Source of the DNA: CAZTQN01 sp964615765
Lineage (GTDB): Bacteria > Planctomycetota > Phycisphaerae > Phycisphaerales > UBA1924
Assembly (NCBI GenBank): GCA_964615765.1
Contig: CAZTQN010000015.1
Coordinates: forward strand, 1 to 64,000
DNA: 64,000 nt
Direction: 5' to 3'
Shown here: positions 8,010 through 17,890 of the stretch, piece by piece
Numbering within the stretch: the first letter of the stretch is position 1
How the letters are laid out: every line of letters begins with the position of its first letter
Translations under genes and position numbers: made by a program
The notes under the pieces: model-generated
Database searches by the model: none
Told to the model about the DNA's origin: nothing
The model's input: the letters and a program-made list of their open reading frames with translations, nothing else

Positions 8010-11000
8010 ATGCATCTCAGGACGAGCCGAAATTCCTCCCGCCGCTCTCCCGCTTCCCGCACGCCCTCGCCCCACGAGCTCGCCGCCCGTGCCGGCCGCC
8101 CCCAACCCGCGCCCGGCCAGTGCGCCCTCGACCCGCTCGAGCCCCGCGTCCTCCTCGCCGGCGACCATCCCAGCCTGCCCGCCCCCGGCACCGCCACGCC
8201 CTGGCCGTCCACGGCGCTGACCGTCGACCTCGCCCGCGCGCAGGACGACCCGCTGCTCGGCCGCGCCTCCGCCACCGGCACCATCTCCTCCGGCGATCCC
8301 GGCGACCTGTTCCGCTTCACCATGCCCACCGTCCTCCAAGGCGGTAAGGCCCGCGACTTCGTCACCGTCCTCGCCGACACCGGCCCCAGCACCGAAACCA
8401 ACAAGCTCGACTCCTTCGTCGAGGTCTACGACTCCACCGGCGCCCTCATCACCTCCGGTGCCAACAACGCCGGCGCCTCCGTCGGCGTCACCACCGACCC
8501 CACCCGCGCCCGCACGCCCGACGGCTGGGCCGGCTTCGAAGGCGTCGCCGGGCAAACCTACTACATCCGCGTCCGCGCCGATTCCACCATCGGCGGCGGC
8601 CGCGCCGCCGTCGGCACCTACACCCTCCGCGTCGACTCCATCTCCCTGGTCATCAACCCCGACACCGCCTCCCCCAACGCCGCCGTCTTCGGCACCGGCC
8701 GCGAAACCAACTCCATCACCTCCAACCAGGAAGACATCGTCTACCGCTTCGAGACCGGCTCCTCCTCCGCCTTCAACTCCGTCGCCTCCTTCCAGGCCGT
8801 CTCCCTCGATACCACCAACCCCCTCCTCAACCCCCGCCTCGACGTCTACACCGCCGGCAACTCCGCCGGCGTCGTCACGCCCCTCATCGGCGACTCCGAC
8901 TCCGGCCGCCAGACCGACGCCTTCGCCGTCTACCCCATCACCGCCTCCACCGTCTACTACATCCGCGTTCGCGGCGACGACTACCGCGCCACCACCGATG
9001 TCCGCCCCGGTGACCCGCCCCGTCAGTCCGTCGGCGCCGTGACCACGTTCATCCGCGCCGCCGCCACCACCATCACCGTCGATCCCGTCACCCGACTGGG
9101 CAACACCGAGCAGCCCTTCGAAGTCGTCGGGCCCGACCTCAACAACGGCGCCCCGCAAGACGGCACCGGACTCCGCCTCTTCCGCTTCACCGCCCAGGGC
9201 ACCGGCGAAGGCTACATCACCGCCATCGGCGGCCCCCTCGTCGACGGCGACGGGCTCGTTCGCCCCTCCATCCGCCTCTACGACGCCACCGGCCGCTCCA
9301 TCGACTTCGCCCGCGCCTCCGGCAACAACACCGCCCTCATCGTCACCCCCGTCGTCGGCGGCCAAACCTACTACGTCGTCGTCGAAGGTTTCGACAGCGA
9401 AGTCGGCGGCGGCAACACCCGCGACGGCAACGCCCGCCTGTTCATCGAAGCCCACCACACCTTCAACCCCACCCCCGGCGAAACCGCCGACGATCACGCC
9501 AACACGCCCACCGTCAACGCGCTCCGCGAGTGGGAGAACGCCACCCCCCTCCGCTTCCAGGACCCCGAGCGCGTCAGCGAAATCTGGAACCCCGACGACG
9601 CCAACGGCGCCGCCCCCGTCGGCACCGAACGCAACGACCACTCCTTCATCCAGCGCTCCAACGCCGTCGGCCGCATCAACCGCCCCGGCGATTCCGACCT
9701 CTTCCAGTTCACGCCCCCGCTCTCCCAGCTCAGCAACTACGGCGGCAATACCACGATCAACTCCCCCGCGCTCTACGTCGGCGGCAACTTCGCCAACGCC
9801 GGACGCGACCCCGTCACCGGCCAGCCCGTCAAGCGCAACAACACCGCCATCTGGGACATCGGCGAGTGGTTCGACACCGGCCCGCGTGACATGACCACCG
9901 CCGGCGGCACCCTCCTCGACGGCCCCCTCGACGGACCCGTCTACGCCCAGACCGTCTGGGACCCCGACGGCACCGTCAACAACTTCCAGCCCACCCTCGT
10001 CGCCGTCGGCAACTTCACCAACGTCTGGGCCCCCGTCGACGTTACCGGCGGCGGCGACATCGCCTGGCAGGTCACCCAGGCCAACGTCGCCTTCCGCGTC
10101 CTCTACCCCCCCGCCAACCGCTACATCTGGGCCACCACCATCGGCTTCCGCCAGCTCGAGGGCACCAACCCCCCGCGCTTCACCACCGTCACCGACCCCA
10201 TCAACTTCATCAACGCCCCCATCCTCGCCGCCGCCACCTTCGACGCCGCCCCCAACCTCCCCGGCCAGACCGGCGCCAGCGCCGACGAACTCATCATCGG
10301 CGGCGACTTCGACCTGCCCGACGGTGACCCCAACACCCCCGGCAACCAGCGCGCCCGCGGCCTGCTCCGCATCCAGTTCCGCCCCAACCCCGCCCTCCAG
10401 GACCGCGGCACCCTCGCCTTCGACGTCATGGGCGGCGGCGTCATCCGCGCCGGCGGTCAGTCCGGCATCGTCCGCGCCCTCACCGTCTACGACCCCCCGG
10501 CCCCCGCCACTCCCACCAACCCGCCCCCAGCCATGGCCGTCACCCCGGCCTACGGCGATCAGCCCGCCGGCCTCTACATCGGCGGCCTGTTCGACACCGC
10601 CGACCAGATCGAAGCCACCCCCGCCATCACCGGCGGCGCCACCATCACCGCCAACAACATCGTCCGCTACGGCCGCCGCGTCACCGAGCAGACCGCCCCC
10701 GTCATGTTCATCCCCGTCGCTCACCTCGCCGGTGAGCTCATGGGGCCCATGATGGGCGTCAATAACGACCCGGGCCCGCTTCCCGCCGGCGCCAACAACG
10801 GCGTCACCGCCACCTCTCCTGGCGGCAACGCCCTCCTCGGCGGCGTCTACACCCTCGCCGTCGTCGATGTCGCCGGCACCGAGCGCGACGACGCCGGAAC
10901 GACCTACGGCCAGCCCATGGCCGCCGCCATGCAGCGCGACGTCCCCGCACGTCTGTACATCGGTGGTGCGTTCTCCCGCGGGGTGATTTTCGGCGCCGCG

Positions 11001-14000
11001 GCCACCAACCTCGTCTCGTACGACGGCCTGTTCCGCACCGTCGGCAACGGCACGCCGCCCCCCAACCTGCAGAACATCGTCCGCTCCATCGTCGGCTGGC
11101 GCGAAACCGTCGACAACACCACCACCGGGTCCGACACCCAGCTCGTCATCGCCGCCGACGCCGGCCCTGTCCCCACCGGGCAGCAGTTCGCCAACACCGG
11201 CACCATCCGCATCTGGCGCGGCCAGAACCAGCAGCCCATGGCCTGGGCCAACATCGGCGACACCGCCGGCGGCACCGTCCTCACCCTCGCCGTCGTCGAA
11301 GAAGGCGAGCCCGCCACCAACGCCCCCTGGGAACAGCTCTACATCGGCGGGACCTTCACGCAGATCACCGAAGGCCCCGTCACGCTCACCAACACCTCAC
11401 GCATCGCCCGCCGCGCCGCCTTCAACCCCGCCGACCGCCAGTGGACGCCCGCCTGGACCCCGCTGTTCAGCCCGCCGGACGTCACGCCCCCGAACACCCC
11501 GCTGGGCGTCAACGGCCTCTCCGACCCGCCACCCGCGTCGGAAACCACCACCGCCGTCTACTCCCTCCGCCCCTTCACCGACGTCGCCGGCAACGCCTTC
11601 CGGCGCCAGTCGCGCCAGGGCAGCCGCGTCGCCATCACGGTCAATCGCGCTCCGGAGGCCGAGCAACTCTTCGATCTGCAAATCCGCGTCTTCGATTCCA
11701 ACTTCAACCTCCTCTACACCAACGACACCATCGCCGGCAACGCCACCGACCCGGCCGGCGCGCTCAACCCCGGCTTCCTCAACGCCCCCGCCGCCAACAA
11801 CCAGTTCGTCCTGCCCGAGACCTGGGCCGGCGAGGTCTACTACGTCGAAGTCACCGGCGCCGGCAACGGCCGCTACGACCTCGAAGTCATCACCGAAGCC
11901 CTCCCGCCCGAAGAGCCCGGCGCCGACCCGCAGGACGGCGTGTACATCGACACCTTCAGCACCATCAACAAGCCGGTCGGCATCGGGCAATGGGCCGACG
12001 CCCCCATCATCGAAACCGATGGCAACGGCTTCGGTCGCAACTTCTTCCGTTCGGGCGGCTTCCCTGGCCCCCACGGCCCCGGCCGCCCGCCCAACCCGCT
12101 GAACCCCAACGCCCCCTTCGACCTAAACACCTACCCCGACGCCTACACCACCCGCTTCTACGCCCCCGACGCCGAAGGCTTCGTCCGCTACGAGTTCGAC
12201 GACACCGCCTACCTCTCCCGCCCCGACGAAGTCCACCTCTTCCAGTTCCGCGCGGAGAACGACGGCACCGCCGAGATCCGCCTGGCCACCAAGGGCATCC
12301 TCGCCGCCTGGCAGGAACAAGTCATCGACGAGCGAGACCCCGCTCGTATGCGAGAACTCACCACCCTCCGCCAGAAGGTCATCAACAGCCCGCTCCACGG
12401 CGCCGTCCGCGTCTTCACCAACGACCGCTCCACCGGCCAGTTCGTCCAGACCGGCTTCAGCGACGGCAACCTCGCCAACCAGGGCCAGATCCAGCAGGTC
12501 CCCCACCACGAGGTCATCGTCAACACCGTCCCCGGCGACGCCACCGATCGCCTCTTCACTCACCGCGACCCCCGCCTGATCCTCAACGTCGAACGCGGCA
12601 ACACCTACTTCATCCAGGTCGAGAGCGCCTACCGCGGCACGTTCCTCACCGACGAAGACCTCGTCGACTGGCGCTTCGCCACCGGCCGCTACGAACTGCT
12701 CATCAAGTCCACGCCCTCGTTCCTCGGCATCGACGATCACCCCAATCTCGTCGGCCCCCCCAACAACCCCTTCCCCGACCGCTTCAACGACACGCCCATC
12801 GTCGTCAGCCCGCGCACCGGCGCCGGCTCGATCTCGGGCGAAATCCGCAACGTCACCACCGGGCCGATCCAGAACGTGATCGACACCGACGTGTTCCGCT
12901 ACGTCGCCGACAACCGCGGCCAGGTCCGCATCACGCTGAACCCCACCGGCCCCGGCCTCATCCCCCGCATCGAAGTCTTCGGGCTCGACCTCGCCCGCGT
13001 CGCCACCAACACCGCCGCCGGCCCCGGCTCGCCCATCAGCGTCACCTTCAACGCCGAGCAGGGCGAAACCTTCTTCATCGGCGCCTCCGGCATCAACAAC
13101 ACGCAGGGCACCTACCAGATCGCCGTCCAGGCCGTCGGCATCACCGACGATCAGCCCTTCTCCACCGCCACCGACACCGACAACGCCGCGCCGCTCGCCG
13201 GCTGGGCCAACGTCACCGGGCTCACGCTCAACCGCTTCCTCGGGACCTATGGCGTCTCTAACCCCTCCACCGGCGCCGTCACCGATGTCAGCGGCCTGAT
13301 CGAGAACCCCGACGACCGCGACATCTTCCGCTTCACCGCCGAGGCCTTCGAGCAGGCCATCGTCACCGTCACCGCCACCGACCCCTCCCTCGACCCCCTG
13401 GTCGAAATCTTCGAGGTCAACCTCGACGGCAACGGCAACGAGGTCTTCCAGCTCATCGCCCGCAACAACGACGGCCAGGGCCAGGGCGAGAACGCCCGCA
13501 CCTCCTTCTCCACCACCCCGGGCCGCAGCTACTACGTCGTCGTCTCCGGCGCCAGCCTCGCCACCGACTTCGGCCGCTACGGGCTGACCATCAACGTCGC
13601 CCCGACCGACGACCACCCCAACCGGACCGACTTCCCCTCCGGCACGCTCATCACCCTCAACTTCGACGCCATCAACTTCGTCTCCACCGGCTCCACCACG
13701 GGCCGCCTCGAGCGCGCCGCCGACGACGACCTCTTCCGCTTCGTCGCCCCCGCCGACGGCATCGCCACCATCACCTTCGCCCGCGCCGTCGGCAGCACCC
13801 TCGCCGGCAGCCTGACCATCGTCGATCAGACCGGCGCCGACTTCGGCCCCTCCCGCGTCACCTACACCACCGGCGCCGGCGGCAGCATCACCGCCGTGCT
13901 CAACGGCGTCCTCGCCAACACCCAGTACTACATCCGCGTCCGCGCCGGCACCCCCGGCGCCGGCGAGACCGACACCGGCAACTACTCCGTCGCCGTCCGC

Positions 14001-16115
14001 ACCGACCCCGTCGACGATCACGCCAACGCCGGTCAGTTCGCGCAGGCCACCACCATCACCCTCTCCAGCAACTCCGGTGTCGGCAACGGCGCGGGCGTCC
14101 TGGTCCCCACCGGTGACTCCGACCTGTTCCGCTTCACCGCCCTCCTGACGGGCACCGCCACCGTCCGCGTCTCCACCCCGGGCAGCAACCTCCAGCCCCG
14201 CGTCGCCCTCTTCAACGCCGCCACCCAGCAGCTCGTCGCCCTCGACGGCAACGGCGACTCCGCCACCGCCGTCATCAACGTCGGCGCTTCCCAGCTCTTC
14301 TACATCCTCGTCACCGCCGTCGGCACCCCCAGCGGGCCCGCCTCGGCCGTCGGCACCTACTCCGTCAGCGTCACCAACGTCGCCGCGGGCGGCGGTGGTG
14401 GTGGCGGCGGCGCCGCCGACGACTTCCCCAACGCCGGCGAGTGGAACGACGCCGCCGTCATCGCCCTCGACTCCCAGACCGGCCGCGGCTCCGTCAACGG
14501 CAACGTCAACTTCGCCGGCGACACCGACCTCTTCCGCTTCACCGCCCTCAACTCCGGCACCGTCGACATCCTCATGTCGATCCCCACCGGCGGCCTGGTC
14601 GACGGCACCCTCGAGCTCTACGCCTCGAACCAGACCCTCATCCTCTCCGACTCTCAGGGCATCGCCGGCTCCACCGCCGCCATCCGCTTCACCGCGACCG
14701 CCAACGAGTCCTACTTCCTCCTCATGCGGCCCAGCGGGCCCGCCACCGGCTCCTACGCCATCCGCCTCGCCGCTACTCCGCTCGAGTCCGTCGCCTACTT
14801 CCCCGAAGGCTTCCGCGGCCCGAGCGTCAACGAGTACGTCATCCTCTCCAACCCCAACGCCACCGCCGTCACCTGGGCCCTCTACGCCCGCTACGAAGTC
14901 GGCGACAACCCCGACGTCCCGATCGCCACCGGCACCATCAACCCCGGCCAGCGCGCCGGCACCGCCATCACCGAACGCACCAACCCCGCCGGCTCGCGCG
15001 TCCGCGACGGCGCCTACGCCCTCGAACTCCGCTCCAGCCTCCCGCTGGGCGCCTCGTTCAGCCACTTCGACTTCGACGCCGGCCTGGGCGAGTCCTTTAC
15101 CCAGGACACCTCCACCGTCTGGTCCTTCGCCGAAGTGCACAAGGACCGCGTCAACTTCCGTGACTTCCTCCTCTTCTACAACCCCTCCACCCAGCCCGCC
15201 GACCTCACCATCGAGGCCTTCTACACCGACGGCACCACCGCCTCCTTCACCGCCCGCGTCGAATCCCGCCGCCGCGGCGGCATCAACATCGACACCGAAT
15301 CCCGCCTCCCCAAGGAAGGCCTCTTCGGCGTCCGCGTCTCCTCCACGCAGCCCATCGTCGCTGCCCAGTCCTCCTACAACCTGACCCGCTCCGGCGGCGA
15401 CGCCCTCCTGGGCGATCCCAACGGCGGCTCCACCCGCGGCGCCCTCCCCGGCGTCCGCTCGCAGGACGGCGTTGTCTCCAACTTCTCCATCCTCAACACC
15501 AACGACGTCCCCGCCACCGTCTCCTTCGTCGCCTCCTACGCCCGCGTCGACCAGCCGCCCATCCTCCGCTCCTTCACCATCCCCGCCCGCTCCACCTTCA
15601 CCCAGTCCTTCCAGACCCTGGGCCTCCTCGCCGGGCAGAACGCCGGCGTCCGCTACACCTCCGACCTCCCCGTCACCCTCTCCGTCTTCGAATACCAGAA
15701 CGGCGACGCCAACGCGACCACCACCGCCACCACCGCCGCCCGCGGCTTCAACTTCGCCGACCTCTTCCTCCAGCCCTCGCAGGCCGGCATCAACTACATC
15801 CAGCGCCTCAGCCTCTTCAACCCCACCAACCAGACCATCGAGATCACCCCCACCTACATCTTCACCAACACCACCTCCGCCACCGGCCCCACCATCCGTA
15901 TCGAGGCCAACTCCTTCGCCTTCGTCCAGCTCGACCGCGACCCGCTCATCCTCTCCGCCCCGCAGATCCAGGGCGGCGTGCAGTACTCCGTCCGCCTCGA
16001 CGCCGCTCAGCCGTTCGTCGCCAACTTCCTCTCCTACAACCTCCTCCTCGCCGGTGGCTTCAGCGCCCTGGGCCAGCCCATCGGCCTCACCACCCCCCTC
16101 ACCGCGATCGGCTGA
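8010..16115 (+). CDS. Giant secreted or surface protein with planctomycete LEPR signal, PPC-like repeats and GGxF repeats
   Basis: This 2701-aa protein has a long basic N-terminus leading to LEPRVLLAGD (residues 43-52), a signature seen at the N-termini of exported planctomycete proteins. Next come pre-peptidase C-terminal-like beta domains marked by DLFRF repeats. Between about residues 585 and 1115 there are five blade-like motifs (LYVGGNF, LIIGGDF, LYIGGLF, LYIGGAF, LYIGGTF). More PPC-like domains opening with DDHPN or DDHAN follow. A polyglycine linker near 2130 precedes an Ig-like end region opening VAYFPEGFRGPSVNEYVILS. No catalytic motif is visible, so an adhesive or S-layer-like role is inferred. 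The start has GGTGGAG upstream. Confidence 0.85.
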   Translation: MHLRTSRNSSRRSPASRTPSPHELAARAGRPQPAPGQCALDPLEPRVLLAGDHPSLPAPGTATPWPSTALTVDLARAQDDPLLGRASATGTISSGDPGDLFRFTMPTVLQGGKARDFVTVLADTGPSTETNKLDSFVEVYDSTGALITSGANNAGASVGVTTDPTRARTPDGWAGFEGVAGQTYYIRVRADSTIGGGRAAVGTYTLRVDSISLVINPDTASPNAAVFGTGRETNSITSNQEDIVYRFETGSSSAFNSVASFQAVSLDTTNPLLNPRLDVYTAGNSAGVVTPLIGDSDSGRQTDAFAVYPITASTVYYIRVRGDDYRATTDVRPGDPPRQSVGAVTTFIRAAATTITVDPVTRLGNTEQPFEVVGPDLNNGAPQDGTGLRLFRFTAQGTGEGYITAIGGPLVDGDGLVRPSIRLYDATGRSIDFARASGNNTALIVTPVVGGQTYYVVVEGFDSEVGGGNTRDGNARLFIEAHHTFNPTPGETADDHANTPTVNALREWENATPLRFQDPERVSEIWNPDDANGAAPVGTERNDHSFIQRSNAVGRINRPGDSDLFQFTPPLSQLSNYGGNTTINSPALYVGGNFANAGRDPVTGQPVKRNNTAIWDIGEWFDTGPRDMTTAGGTLLDGPLDGPVYAQTVWDPDGTVNNFQPTLVAVGNFTNVWAPVDVTGGGDIAWQVTQANVAFRVLYPPANRYIWATTIGFRQLEGTNPPRFTTVTDPINFINAPILAAATFDAAPNLPGQTGASADELIIGGDFDLPDGDPNTPGNQRARGLLRIQFRPNPALQDRGTLAFDVMGGGVIRAGGQSGIVRALTVYDPPAPATPTNPPPAMAVTPAYGDQPAGLYIGGLFDTADQIEATPAITGGATITANNIVRYGRRVTEQTAPVMFIPVAHLAGELMGPMMGVNNDPGPLPAGANNGVTATSPGGNALLGGVYTLAVVDVAGTERDDAGTTYGQPMAAAMQRDVPARLYIGGAFSRGVIFGAAATNLVSYDGLFRTVGNGTPPPNLQNIVRSIVGWRETVDNTTTGSDTQLVIAADAGPVPTGQQFANTGTIRIWRGQNQQPMAWANIGDTAGGTVLTLAVVEEGEPATNAPWEQLYIGGTFTQITEGPVTLTNTSRIARRAAFNPADRQWTPAWTPLFSPPDVTPPNTPLGVNGLSDPPPASETTTAVYSLRPFTDVAGNAFRRQSRQGSRVAITVNRAPEAEQLFDLQIRVFDSNFNLLYTNDTIAGNATDPAGALNPGFLNAPAANNQFVLPETWAGEVYYVEVTGAGNGRYDLEVITEALPPEEPGADPQDGVYIDTFSTINKPVGIGQWADAPIIETDGNGFGRNFFRSGGFPGPHGPGRPPNPLNPNAPFDLNTYPDAYTTRFYAPDAEGFVRYEFDDTAYLSRPDEVHLFQFRAENDGTAEIRLATKGILAAWQEQVIDERDPARMRELTTLRQKVINSPLHGAVRVFTNDRSTGQFVQTGFSDGNLANQGQIQQVPHHEVIVNTVPGDATDRLFTHRDPRLILNVERGNTYFIQVESAYRGTFLTDEDLVDWRFATGRYELLIKSTPSFLGIDDHPNLVGPPNNPFPDRFNDTPIVVSPRTGAGSISGEIRNVTTGPIQNVIDTDVFRYVADNRGQVRITLNPTGPGLIPRIEVFGLDLARVATNTAAGPGSPISVTFNAEQGETFFIGASGINNTQGTYQIAVQAVGITDDQPFSTATDTDNAAPLAGWANVTGLTLNRFLGTYGVSNPSTGAVTDVSGLIENPDDRDIFRFTAEAFEQAIVTVTATDPSLDPLVEIFEVNLDGNGNEVFQLIARNNDGQGQGENARTSFSTTPGRSYYVVVSGASLATDFGRYGLTINVAPTDDHPNRTDFPSGTLITLNFDAINFVSTGSTTGRLERAADDDLFRFVAPADGIATITFARAVGSTLAGSLTIVDQTGADFGPSRVTYTTGAGGSITAVLNGVLANTQYYIRVRAGTPGAGETDTGNYSVAVRTDPVDDHANAGQFAQATTITLSSNSGVGNGAGVLVPTGDSDLFRFTALLTGTATVRVSTPGSNLQPRVALFNAATQQLVALDGNGDSATAVINVGASQLFYILVTAVGTPSGPASAVGTYSVSVTNVAAGGGGGGGGAADDFPNAGEWNDAAVIALDSQTGRGSVNGNVNFAGDTDLFRFTALNSGTVDILMSIPTGGLVDGTLELYASNQTLILSDSQGIAGSTAAIRFTATANESYFLLMRPSGPATGSYAIRLAATPLESVAYFPEGFRGPSVNEYVILSNPNATAVTWALYARYEVGDNPDVPIATGTINPGQRAGTAITERTNPAGSRVRDGAYALELRSSLPLGASFSHFDFDAGLGESFTQDTSTVWSFAEVHKDRVNFRDFLLFYNPSTQPADLTIEAFYTDGTTASFTARVESRRRGGINIDTESRLPKEGLFGVRVSSTQPIVAAQSSYNLTRSGGDALLGDPNGGSTRGALPGVRSQDGVVSNFSILNTNDVPATVSFVASYARVDQPPILRSFTIPARSTFTQSFQTLGLLAGQNAGVRYTSDLPVTLSVFEYQNGDANATTTATTAARGFNFADLFLQPSQAGINYIQRLSLFNPTNQTIEITPTYIFTNTTSATGPTIRIEANSFAFVQLDRDPLILSAPQIQGGVQYSVRLDAAQPFVANFLSYNLLLAGGFSALGQPIGLTTPLTAIG

Positions 16116-16163
16116 TCACACTCCTCCCCCCCCCTCCCCCACTACTTCCCGACAAAACGCACA

Positions 16164-16189
16164 CAGGCGTGGTCACCAGACCACGCCTG
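16164..16189. terminator. Terminator between convergent genes
   Basis: An 11-bp perfect stem (16164-16174 with 16179-16189) closes the loop ACCA. It is followed by TGTGTTT on the plus strand, with an AAAA run on the left that serves the minus strand. It separates the giant protein gene from the convergent membrane protein gene. Confidence 0.85.
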
Positions 16190-16234
16190 CTGTGTTTCTG
16201 CCGCTCCTTCATCCCCGCTCCCCCACTCACCGCG

Positions 16235-16651
16235 TCACCGCGTCATCCCCTTCCCCTCCTGCCGCTGCGCGACCATCGTCAACACCGCCCCGAGCGCCAG
16301 CCCGACGCCCAAACCCCACAGCAGCGTCGCCCCGGCCTGCGCGAGCGCCGCCGGGTTGGGCGCGTACACCGACGGGAACCACCGCACCACCACGCCGTCC
16401 ATCAGCGCCGCGGGCGTCGTGATCATCGCCGCCGCCGCCAGCGACTCCCGCCGCGGCAACCCCACCAGCCGCGGCCCCAGCCACACGATCGGCAGCGTCG
16501 CCGGCACGATCAGCGCATACACCAGCGCCGTCCGCTCGTTCCCCAGCCACCCCCCCGGCCCCATCATCCGCAGCGCCACCACCCCGATCCCCCACGCCAC
16601 CACGCCGATCCCCATCAACCCCGCCGCCTGCTTGTACGACATACCGCCCAT
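16235..16651 (-). CDS. Four-helix integral membrane protein (DUF5367-like)
   Basis: The 138-aa product has four hydrophobic segments: roughly 9-30 (AAGLMGIGVVAWGIGVVAL), 43-60, 73-87 and 104-128 (LLWGLGVGLALGAVLTMVA). Its pattern, including a central WFPSVYAPNP loop, resembles DUF5367 membrane proteins, though I hold that only loosely. The start is supported by a near-perfect AGGAGGTG five bases before the ATG. The C-terminal EGKGMTR is encoded by the first copies of a TCACCGCG octamer repeat that continues past the stop. The role is unknown. Confidence 0.6.
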   Translation of the reverse strand: MGGMSYKQAAGLMGIGVVAWGIGVVALRMMGPGGWLGNERTALVYALIVPATLPIVWLGPRLVGLPRRESLAAAAMITTPAALMDGVVVRWFPSVYAPNPAALAQAGATLLWGLGVGLALGAVLTMVAQRQEGKGMTR

Positions 16652-16717
16652 GAATCACCTCCTGTCTGGTGATCCATGGATGCTGCCTCTCCGCGGCCCG
16701 ATTCGCCCCTCACCCCT

Positions 16718-17716
16718 TCACCGCGTCCCCGCGTCCCCCGCTCCCCGCGTCCCGTCCGCCCCTTCCGCCGCCTTCAGCTCCGGCAAGCCGAACTGCTTCC
16801 GCAGCCAGAACTCCACGCGGGCCACCTGCTCGTTAAAGACCTGCTGCGGGCGGAACCCGTGCCCCTGCTCCGCCAGCATGAACGCCGTCGCCTCGACCTC
16901 GGCCGCCTTCAGCGCCTTGATCATCGCTTCCGTCTGCGACGGCGGCACCTGATCGTTCTTCCCGCCGTGAAAGAACAAAAACGGCGGATCGTCCTTCGAC
17001 ACGTGCGTCACCGGGCTGGCCGCCTTCAGATCCTCGGTCTTGTTCCCAAGGCTCCCGCCCACGAGCGCCTCGATGTCCGCCGCGTGCCGATCCGCCGCGG
17101 TGAACGCCGTCAGGTCCATGTGCCCGAACCACACCACCACGGCCTGCACATCGCTCGACTGCTCCGCGTGGCCCAAGGTCCCCTCGAACGAGGCGTCGCC
17201 GTGCGTCACCGCCGTCAGCGCCGCCAGGTGCCCGCCCGCCGACACGCCCCACACCGCAAACCGCTGCGGATCCAGGTTGTACTTCTGCGCGTTGGCACGC
17301 AAGAACCGGATCGACGCCTTCACGTCCTGCACGATCTCGCGATACCCGACCTCCGGCGTGAGCCGGTAGTTGACGCTCGCCGCCACGATCCCGCGGGCCG
17401 CCCACCCCATCGCCGGGCAGTTCTGCTTGTCGCCCTTGTTCCAGTTCCCGCTGTGCACCCACACCACCACCGGCAGCGGCGTCGGGCTCGGCTTCTCCGG
17501 CAGGTACAGGTCCAGCTTCTGCAGCGCGTGCCCGTTCTCAACAAACGGCACGTCGTACACCGCACGCACCCCATCCGGCACCCGCGGCCGCCCGCCCTCC
17601 ACCACCGTCATTGGTCGCCCGCCCCCCGCCGCCGGCGCCGCCGCCTGCGCCATCGCCCCCGCCGTCACGCTCATTACCGCCGCCGCCGCGATCCACCCGT
17701 TCAACCTGCTGCTCAT
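16718..17716 (-). CDS. Secreted alpha/beta-hydrolase (BD-FAE-like esterase)
   Basis: The 332-aa product begins with a signal peptide (MSSRLNGWIAAAAVMSVTAG, cut after AMA). It carries the hydrolase sequence VVWVHSGNW at the oxyanion turn, FAVWGVSAGGHLAAL with the nucleophile serine in GVSAG, HGGKNDQVPPSQ with the acid residue, and EQGHGF with the histidine. Related proteins remove acetyl or feruloyl groups from plant polysaccharides or act as kynurenine formamidase-type esterases; the substrate is not deducible. The ATG at 17716 is chosen for the signal peptide. The C-terminal tail (GADGTRGAGDAGTR) is encoded by a repeat-like tract. Confidence 0.8.
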   Translation of the reverse strand: MSSRLNGWIAAAAVMSVTAGAMAQAAAPAAGGGRPMTVVEGGRPRVPDGVRAVYDVPFVENGHALQKLDLYLPEKPSPTPLPVVVWVHSGNWNKGDKQNCPAMGWAARGIVAASVNYRLTPEVGYREIVQDVKASIRFLRANAQKYNLDPQRFAVWGVSAGGHLAALTAVTHGDASFEGTLGHAEQSSDVQAVVVWFGHMDLTAFTAADRHAADIEALVGGSLGNKTEDLKAASPVTHVSKDDPPFLFFHGGKNDQVPPSQTEAMIKALKAAEVEATAFMLAEQGHGFRPQQVFNEQVARVEFWLRKQFGLPELKAAEGADGTRGAGDAGTR

Positions 17717-17890
17717 GAAGCCCTCGTTTCGCCCGCGTTCCAATCCGCCCGGGCTCACGCCCACACAAACCCGTGTTCAATCATCGGCCCGATGACCGGT
17801 TGCGGTCATCACCCGCCACGCCACCCGCCACGCCCAAAATCCGTCCGAAAACCAAACCGGCTCCGCCCCGCACCCGGGGCAACCGATAGC

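Noticed and set aside
7806..10724. A 972-codon minus-strand open frame opposite the giant protein gene
   Set aside because: Its translation is Gly/Val/Asp/Ala-only sequence, the expected mirror of GC-ending codons; the plus strand has a signal region, domains and a ribosome site.
12123..15140. A 1005-codon minus-strand open frame
   Set aside because: Same composition artefact opposite the giant protein; no domain or start signal.
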